Of a stretch of 64,000 nucleotides of DNA, positions 56,546 through 64,000 are shown piece after piece. The notes beneath the pieces are model-generated. The model worked only from the letters and a program-made list of their open reading frames with translations. It did no database searches and was not told the origin of the DNA. The stretch is from Zoroaster sp. YZ-2022 (Eukaryota > Echinodermata > Asteroidea > Forcipulatida > Zoroasteridae): assembly GCA_029582265.1 (NCBI GenBank), contig CM055837.1:7887926-7951925 (forward strand), given 5' to 3'. Numbering within the stretch: position 1 is the stretch's first letter; the number at the start of each line of letters is the position of its first letter. Position numbers and translations under genes: made by a program.

Positions 56546-58681
56546 TATCATAATTGTTGTGAAAGAACGTTATAGTGATGAATGAATACCTCCATCTTCC
56601 ATTCCAGTATGGTCTCAGTTCGTTTTAGTGCGGCATCCGGTACTCCCTCCTCCAGGTATGTGTTGCAGGTTAGTTTGTTCTAAAGAAATGCCAATCGTCA
56701 TTGTAATTTTTATGGGGCTGGAACTACTTTGGGAATATACTGATCTAATGCCGTACCAGCTCAGTGTACGCGGTGGTTTTCACATAACCTTGCGCGCTGC
56801 TGAAATATGGTTGGCGTGATAAATGTTGAGGGGGTAGGCGTGGACAATTTTGAGATGGGGGAGGCGTGAACAACCTTATCCCCGAAAAACGAGGGGATAG
56901 GGTGGCTCATTTGCCGACTGATGATCTAAATATTGACTGAGATACACATCACACCACCTGCCTTTGGGTACAGCCCGCTGCAGGCGCTTAGCCAGATTAT
57001 TTTCATGAGTGAGGGTTTGTGTTTTTGTTTTCCAAAAAATTGAGGATCTCGAACGCTCAACGGGGACGGGGTGGATTGAATCACTGGCCCGCAAGTCCGA
57101 TATAATTATATATATTATATCGAAATGTACATGCCTTCGACGCAATGCATTTTGATTGATATAGGAATTTTAGGCTATTACTATTTTGCTCTTTGAAAGA
57201 AAAAAACAAATAAATTAAGTTCCAAAATTAAGTTCCAAATTGTGTATTGACCAGAGGTTAACTGATAATAAACAAGAGTAACATAAATTAATTCAATAGA
57301 AAACATTCGATGTATGATACAATGAAACATGAGAGAAAGGATATTCGGTTCTTTCGAATGCCTTTTATTGTTTTAATAGCGTTAATATTGATAAAATGGT
57401 GCAAAAATATTAAAAGTGACTCAGACACCAGTGGCGAATACAGGATGTGGCAAATACAGGATGTGGCAAATGGATGATACACCTGACAGGAGCACCTCTC
57501 ATCTTTTGATTATAAACAAGATTATTTTCTAGGCGACATTATTAAAATCAAATGTATTTTTTTCGACACCAACATTGTATCAATCAGGCAACGGCGCCCT
57601 CGCGCGATACTTAAACCAAGACTATGGTCATTAGTTGATGCGTGTGCTTTTCCATAATTACATTCTGCTCAGTGTTTTTTTGTTTACACTGGCTGAAAAT
57701 GAAGTTTTTATCAACTGGGCTTTGTGTTTCAAATATTTGTTTTAAGTTAAGATGTAGAATTAGTAGTTAGTTTAATACAAATTTCTTCGATTACTAACCT
57801 AAAACGTACTAAAAAGCTGATGGTTGTATCAATCTTCCATAGAAATAAATGTTGTACGAGGTGCAGACATTTGTAAGAAATGTTTTAATATTTCCGTTTG
57901 GAATTTAGGAAAGAGTCCACTTTCCTTAATTTCACATTAGAATGAATACACACATCTGAGCGACATGACTTATGAAGATACGCAAGGTACGTCTTGTGTA
58001 TACAATAAACTTGGTAATTGTATCGACTCGCATAAGCCTATGAGAGGGGCTGCATGATAAAATAAAATAAAAGGCCCGTCTATAAACCACTTTTGAACCA
58101 GAAATCCATTGGGTTTGTTTTTATAAAGATTCAAGGATGTTTCAGAATAATCAGACTGAACAGGGTTCAAACATCCGCCTCGTCTTTCTTCACCACTGGT
58201 CACTATTGGTATAAATTTTACACATTAATAATTATTACGTCTAGTTCAGTGGCGAAGCCAGTTTTTGTTATTAATATGGTGTTTTTCGTTAAATATATTT
58301 TATATAAATATTAAATTTTTCATATTTTCGACCATTTGCAAAACTTGAAATAAAAAATGTGATTTGATTTAAGTAAACATTATCTTGTTTTACAAATAAA
58401 AAGATTACAAAAATTGTATCAATTATTTTGTTGTAAATTTCTCAGTTCATTTTCCGAAATCATTTTACCAAAACCTTGGTAGCAAATTTTAGCAATTACC
58501 GGTAATTTACAATTTCTCAAACTGGTCAACAGAGGGCACCACAACCCCTGATAATCACTGGCTGCACCACTTCACTAGATACATGATATATAATAAGAAG
58601 AAATATGTCATATTTATGTCTAAACTGATAAATTTCGTTAAACACATTCAATTAAGCAAATTAAGAAAATCACACATAAAG

Positions 58682-58860
58682 GGATAATATCATCACGATC
58701 AACAGGGCATATAATCAGAGTGCTAGTTTTAGATGAACATATGGATGAACTCAGTGACTGATAATAATAACCCACATGATAAGGTCATATTACCATAATG
58801 AACCAGTAATTTTCAGATACTGTATTCATCTTATAGGACAACGATTCCATGCCCTGTTGA
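58682..58860. mobile_element. TTAA MITE, right-truncated
   Basis: Same position in block B as 18644-18856 in block A. The right terminus is deleted after CCATGCCCTGTTGAA. Confidence 0.7.
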
Positions 58861-59431
58861 ATTGAAGCAATACCTGAATGGCATTATTGGTGCCCTCACA
58901 CCATAGCGATCACCAGTTGCGTATGGTTGCGAATAAAAAATAGTGGTCATAAGTTCCGAACGCAACTCACACGCAACTAATAGGTTTTATAGGTTTGAAG
59001 TACGCAACAAGCACGCAGGTGATCGCAGACACACGCAGAGTAAGTTCAGAAATTTTGAACATGTTCAATAATTCTCTGCGAATGCCTGCGATCAATTTAT
59101 ACGCAACAGGGACGCTACGCACGAAACACGATCGCAACACGATCGCAACACGATCGCAACAGGTACGCAACTCATAAGTTATGAACGCAGGTGATCGCAG
59201 GTCCAAATTTGAGGTATCTGGCCAGGTTTTGGTAGCGTACATGTTGCGAATGTGTTGCGTACCTGTTGCGATCATGTTGCGATCGTGTTGCAATCCTGTT
59301 GCGTGTGTAGCGTACCCCCAACCTATTGTGCGTATTCCCAGCGTATCCCCAACCTATGCCCTGCGTATCCAACCTATTAGTTGCGTGTGAGTTGCGTGTT
59401 AGTTGCGTACTACATGCGTGTTGAGAAATGG

Positions 59432-59467
59432 TATAAATAGTGGGCCTTTTCTAGATCGGTGTCAGTT
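59432..59467 (+). promoter_or_regulatory. TATA box and initiator inside the foldback element
   Basis: TATAAATAG at 59432-59440 and TCAGTT at 59462-59467, with the initiator A 32 bp from the first T of the TATA box. A GGTGGACC lies just downstream, and the ATG follows at 59492. The spacing matches a core RNA polymerase II promoter. Confidence 0.6.
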
Positions 59468-59491
59468 GTTGGTGGACCTCCGAGGTGACAA

Positions 59492-59609
59492 CATGGAGCT
59501 ACCTCTTGCTGTTATTGGACATCAGTTTAATCTGGTCAATTTAGCACTCCAACACATACAGAATAGGTTTTTATCACGTGACCGATATTCGCAACTAGCA
59601 CGCAACTAG
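59492..59609 (+). pseudogene. Short ORF start inside the foldback element
   Basis: From the ATG: MELPLAVIGHQFNLVNLALQ, then IQNRFLSRDRYSQLARN before the repeat words take over. The frame is helical and looks like the N-terminus of a longer protein. With the promoter just upstream, it is probably the remnant of the transposase gene. I cannot name the family. Confidence 0.4.
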
Positions 59610-60574
59610 CACGCAGGTCCAACGCAACTTGTAAGTTTTGAACGCAACTCAAACGCAACTCGTAAGTTCTGCACGCAACTCACACGCAACTCGCACGCAA
59701 CTCGCACGCAGGTGATCGCAGATATTGGGGGATCATAAGTTCAGTTCGCAAAACACACGCAACCCACACGCAACCCACACGCAACCCACACGCAACTCAC
59801 ACGCAACCCATAGGTTGAATAGGTTAGAAATTGACAAAATTGTTGATTTGGGTTGCGTTTGGTGCGTATAAAAATATTTTGTACACGCAACTCATAGGTT
59901 TCAGCATACGCTATGGTGTGAGGGCACCATATAGTTATGCGAGCATGACATACTTTCAAAGTTTATATATACCTTGATCACGTTGAAACCATCTTGTTTT
60001 TCTCCCATACAAATGAACATGACCAAACCGAGGCTGGTAGGAAAACAGTATGGACCTTTTATGTACAGAAATGAGCGCTATGATCGTATTTACGCACAGG
60101 GAACCTGACGAAGATGACTGCACTCTGATCAAGGTAATACGCTTTTGGTCAAGGTTATGTGTGTTCATAGTTCACGAGGTTCAATACATAAACATAGGAA
60201 CCAACCTATGGAGGTTTCAGCTCAATTAATCAGCACGTGACTGAGAACAAATTACAAACCATCAATTTGCAATGAATTAAAGGGAAGATACAACATTGGT
60301 TATTATCAGATTATCAAATAAACGAATTACTATCTAAGAACTTACTTGGTGTAAAGTTGATACGAGTATCAATCATCCTGAGAAATGTTTTCGTCTAAAA
60401 TAGGATTTTATTTCTTCAAATTGACAAAAAGCCTAAAACATAAAAAAAGATTATAAATAAATTTAAAAAACATAACAGTTTGTCGTTGTTTTCTCAAAAA
60501 CGTCAGGACCTATTGTGATGAAATTTTCACAAGTTAGTTTTATTATAAATTTCCTGAAAACTAGAGGGTTGAAA

Positions 60575-60802
60575 TGACCATACGTTACCAAATACCAATG
60601 TTATACCTTCCCTTGTAAAGGGCAGCGTGTTTTACCCCATAGCAGACAGTACTACAATTGAGTACAATGAGATGGGCTTCTAAGTAAATGACCATACGTT
60701 AACAAATACCAATGTTATACCTTCCCTTGTAAAGGGCAGCGTGTTTTACCCCATAGCAGACAGTACTACAATTAAGTACAATGAGATGGGCTTAACGCTT
60801 CT
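60575..60802 (+). repeat. 114-bp tandem duplication
   Basis: TGACCATACGTTA.CAAATACC to ...GATGGGCTT occurs twice in a row in block B and once (about 19530-19640) in block A, so the duplication is recent. Confidence 0.85.
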
Positions 60803-63002
60803 GAGTAAATGACAAGCATTTCCCTGTAGAAATGAATGAGTGGAAACCTTATAGACTAAACAGTATTATACAAAGCCTGTGTAGCGCATGTTCTGTTGAT
60901 GAAAAGAGTCAAAACTCTTTCGGTAAAATGTCTTTACACTCAATTGTAGAATTTATAAATTTGTCACCAAAATGCTTCACAAATATAAAATCTATTCTGA
61001 ATATTTAATTTCAGTTAATTACATTTTTACAAAAGATGATGATACTTAGCATAAAACGCCTTTGAAAGAGAAATATTTTTGACTTGAAAACATTATGCAC
61101 ACTTTGGTTACAATGTTGACATAACTTTTCTACATTTTAGTTGCCAAATTGTGGGTGTTTTGATAACTTTGTCGCTGATTGTCCAGCGTCGCGCTTAAAA
61201 TATAACCGTAAAGATATGCTAATAGCAATTTGTATAATTATTACTTAATTTGCATATTCATGAGCAAATCTGAGATGTCACTGCGAATCAGATGCAACAT
61301 CATGGTTGATTTGTGCATAAAATGTATACATTGTTGATTTGTGCATAAAATATCTGACTAATTCCATGTCTTTTCTTCAAGTCAGTTCTCTTAATTGTTT
61401 GCGTTGTCTTGTTGAGTGTTTGTTTACCAATCGGTAAACTTATTGAGGTACCGGTAACCATTGTTTTCTTGGGCAATGTTTGGGGTTTTGAGTTTGTGCA
61501 CTTTCAGTGCATGCTGTTATTTGTTGTGTTCTCACAAACAGCGTCCTCGTGTGTCAAGGAAAAGCACATTTTGTTTTCAAATTTAAACAATTCTTACTTT
61601 ACCTCAAAAGTAAACTTTCAATTTTGTTTAAACTGTACTGAAGCATGGAAATTTGCTATGATAAAAGTGCATTTCATAGGCCCTTTAAAATATTTTTTAA
61701 AGAATTGTCAATAAGAGCAACATCCATACATTAGGTTATAACTATTTACATTTGACTTTAATACAGAAATACCATAAAGAATTTAAATTTACTATAACGA
61801 TTCAGTAACTAAATTTAACTGATTAAAAAGAAACAATTCAATTAAAATTTTCTTACATCTGTGCTTCTACATTTGTATTGGTAAAACTATCAATTATAAT
61901 TTGAATAAGTGTTTTAGTCCTATAAAGTGGCCCCATTTCTACACTTCCAAGGGGGTGGGGAGAATTTAGTGTGGGTAGGTGTGCAGAGTGGCCCCCCCAC
62001 CCCCCGTAATTTTTTTGGGGTGCCATGTTGCTCAGAGATATCTTAAATCTTATCAAATAATTGACAGTCCAATATTATTAAGATGAAGAAATTCAATTTA
62101 CTTGTTACAATTTAACCATCAAATTTCACTGATTAAACAAAATCCCTTATTTATTGTCCCCAGTTTGTCGCCTCCCGCAGACCCATAGTCGATGCTTTCC
62201 TATACTCCCCTCAAATTCCAATTTCAATTACACTTCTGTTTCTTTATTCATGGTGAAACTGTTATCAGGTGAGTTTACATGCTTGAGAATAAGGGTTGCA
62301 TTTTGCCCATTTGTTTTGGCTCACATTAATTGTTGTGGTCGCCAAACAAAACAAAAAATATGACACTACACAAGGCCTGAAGGTGAACTCAGATTGGGAA
62401 TTCTTTTTATTTCTCTGCATGGGTGCACTAAGTGCAAATGTATACTACCTATACATAGACATTCTCACACAATTACAGTTAATGCAATAACTTCTTTTAA
62501 CTCACATCTCAAAAGCCACAGTATATACTTTTGGTAAATTTCTTTGTAACACAACATTTTGAAAAGTTATTTAATTATTTATGATACACAAATTTATGCT
62601 TTTTGATCCCCACCAAAGCAAAATTAGACACACAAAAAACACAAATAGTTATCCTTTCAGAACGATTTTTTTTAAATGTTGATGTTATACTTCCATCATT
62701 ATACCAGTGTATATATGGAATGAGTAATTCGTTTGAGTACAGATTTCTGAGTTATCGCAACTCTCTCTAATGAGCAGTATTGCAATGGACTTTGCATTTT
62801 GAATTCTGGATGGCCTAAACGATTGATAACCGATTATGGTGTCTTAGAATGTTTGATATTACCATGACCGACTTAAGAGCAAGTGCCGTTATACACCTTC
62901 AGGTATTTTTTGCATGTTTAATGCATGTTTTTTGAATGTTCAATAATGTAAATGTGTTTTAAGTTGTTGTAGTCTCCAAGCGATAAACACATTCATATGA
63001 CT

Positions 63003-63127
63003 TTAATTGCAACCGATAAGCTCGAAGCGCATACACATATACCCAGTGCTGTACACTGTCGGACGTATGCGGATGTATCTTGAGCGGATCATTCTCTGTG
63101 ATGCGGACTGAAATGGGACTATCACGT
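63003..63127 (-). CDS. Terminal F5/8C exon of the next gene in the array (gene 3)
   Basis: After a TTCTATAG acceptor the frame gives SRYIRIRPTVYSTGY, then MRFELIGCN and a TAA stop. It is the paralogue of 21730-21851, one codon longer, with the same acceptor position and stop. It ends a discoidin domain whose earlier exons must lie beyond the right edge of the window. Confidence 0.75.
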
Positions 63128-63702
63128 CTATAGAAGATGCATCATGAGAGTAAAACTGAGAATGGGAGTAGAAATGTTAAAAGACTTCTTTATTTCTTTT
63201 TGATGTATAAATGTATTGTTTAAATACATGAGCAGATCCAGGGTTGCAGATCCAGGGTTGCAGATCCAGGATTGCAAACAAGGGGAACGCAGATGTAGGA
63301 TTTAAGGCTTTGCATGGCGGAGATAGATATATTATTGAGTTCTTTCGGGTACACCATGTAAGGAGGACACAGCAAATCAAGGGATGAAAATAAAAATATA
63401 TAGTTTTTAGTTTATATGTAAGATGATCACAATGGATGGGGCACATACTTAATTTGACCTCCTGGATCAGTCAATTTCTGATATCCCAACCCTTCATTTA
63501 GACCAATCACTCAAACGATCATAATGTTAAAGAAAGTTCCAGTCCAAACAAAAAGTGATGCCATAACATTTCTCAAGAGGCTTTTTAGCTACAATAAACG
63601 ATGCTGGTGATATTTCACCTGGAGTAAGTTGCAAAAATAAATATAGAATTAGCTGTTGCAAACAACATTGTTGATGATACAACTTATGTGTCAATCTTTT
63701 AC

Positions 63703-63780
63703 CAATGTGGAACAGACAAATGATATTCAGTATGATCGTATTTACCAGTGAACAGTTGTTTTTTTAGTAACGAATATGAC
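63703..63780 (-). CDS. Candidate F5/8C exon of gene 3
   Basis: 78 bp between a CCATTTTAG acceptor and a TG|GTAAAAG donor. The open frame includes KYDHTEYHLSVPHW and parallels 22384-22455. The acceptor has moved upstream by a net six bases, keeping the frame. The phase conflict with the terminal exon is the same as in gene 2. Confidence 0.45.
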
Positions 63781-64000
63781 CTAAAATGGATAACTAGTGG
63801 CCACACTAATATCTATTCCCCACGTTTCGAAGTAAAGCCATTAAATAATTGTCTTAAGAATTCGAGCAATGCACACTGTAAAAAAACATGTAAATTTACA
63901 GCAAAATGCAGGCAACTCTATTTCCAACAATTTGCTATATTACAATTTTACATAACAAATGTGTTAAACTGATTTACACAATTTCTGTAAACGCTTAATA

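Larger units (their letters stand above)
58888..59929. mobile_element. 1.04-kb foldback element rich in ACGCAAC/GTTGCGT
   Basis: Ends TGGTGCCCTCACACCATAGC and its complement, flanked by TAT on both sides. The paralogous site near 18890 in block A is empty (CCTATATAGTTATG). The two flanks of the interior consist of dozens of short ACGCAACTCACACGCAAC-type words and their complements, so each side can fold on itself and on the other. A small promoter and ORF lie in the middle. Superfamily uncertain, with PIF/Harbinger one possibility. Confidence 0.85.
57281..63870 (+). repeat. Segmental duplication block B
   Basis: Counterpart of 17105-22535. Extra sequence relative to A is mainly the 1042-bp element at 58888-59929 and a 114-bp tandem duplication at 60575-60802. 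The block ends in F5/8C exons of the next gene in the array. Confidence 0.9.

Noticed and set aside
58967..59959. Several overlapping frames on both strands in the ACGCAAC-rich region
   Set aside because: They are translations of short repeated words in a foldback element and show low-complexity peptides only.

Overview
The window looks like animal nuclear DNA: AT-rich, intron-containing, and packed with non-LTR retrotransposons, tRNA-derived SINEs and several classes of DNA transposon. There are no bacterial-style operons. The combination of secreted PAN/apple plus F5/8C (discoidin) genes, a LINE with a 2A-like peptide ahead of a PHD finger, tRNA-Leu SINEs, Kolobok-type TTAA elements and a Maverick/Polinton-like remnant suggests a marine invertebrate, perhaps a non-vertebrate deuterostome. 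The species assignment is inference only.

Host genes. All convincing host coding sequence is on the minus strand and belongs to one family: secreted proteins with a signal peptide, a PAN/apple-like domain, a short linker and a C-terminal F5/8C domain. The window appears to cut through a head-to-tail array. It holds the last two exons of one gene (63.0-63.8 kb), a nearly complete second gene (first exon 55.76-56.13 kb; linker and F5/8C exons 26.2-21.7 kb; first intron about 29.6 kb), and the first exon of a third gene (16.35-16.67 kb) that runs off the left edge. The 3' exons and the intergenic DNA beside them form a direct duplication, about 17.1-22.5 kb and 57.3-63.9 kb.

Repeats by region. 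1-1.7 kb: interspersed repeats and a 57-bp minisatellite, seen again at 31-34 kb. 2-11.4 kb: intron or intergenic DNA with repeat fragments and one tRNA-Leu SINE. 11.5-15.6 kb: a 4.1-kb Maverick/Polinton-like element with about 375-bp terminal inverted repeats that are themselves palindromic, decayed genes, and a nested Kolobok-type element (TTAA flanks) carrying a broken THAP domain. 26.4-30.9 kb: a hAT-like element with a perfect 8-bp target duplication, holding a 4.0-kb CACTA-like element with TGACCC/GGGTCA arrays and several plausible spliced exons. 34.8-41.2 kb: an unclassified terminal-inverted-repeat (TIR) element interrupted by a nearly full-length LINE. 41.8-54.3 kb: pieces of a second LINE separated by SINEs, a TTCGCGAA-rich block, more TIR-element copies and a 2-kb-armed inverted repeat. 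58.9-59.9 kb: a 1.04-kb foldback element made of ACGCAAC/GTTGCGT motifs, absent from the paralogous site.

The main story is a small array of fast-changing secreted recognition-type genes whose introns have become deeply nested transposon deposits. Paralogous or repeat copies inside the window provide several empty sites that define insertion boundaries directly.
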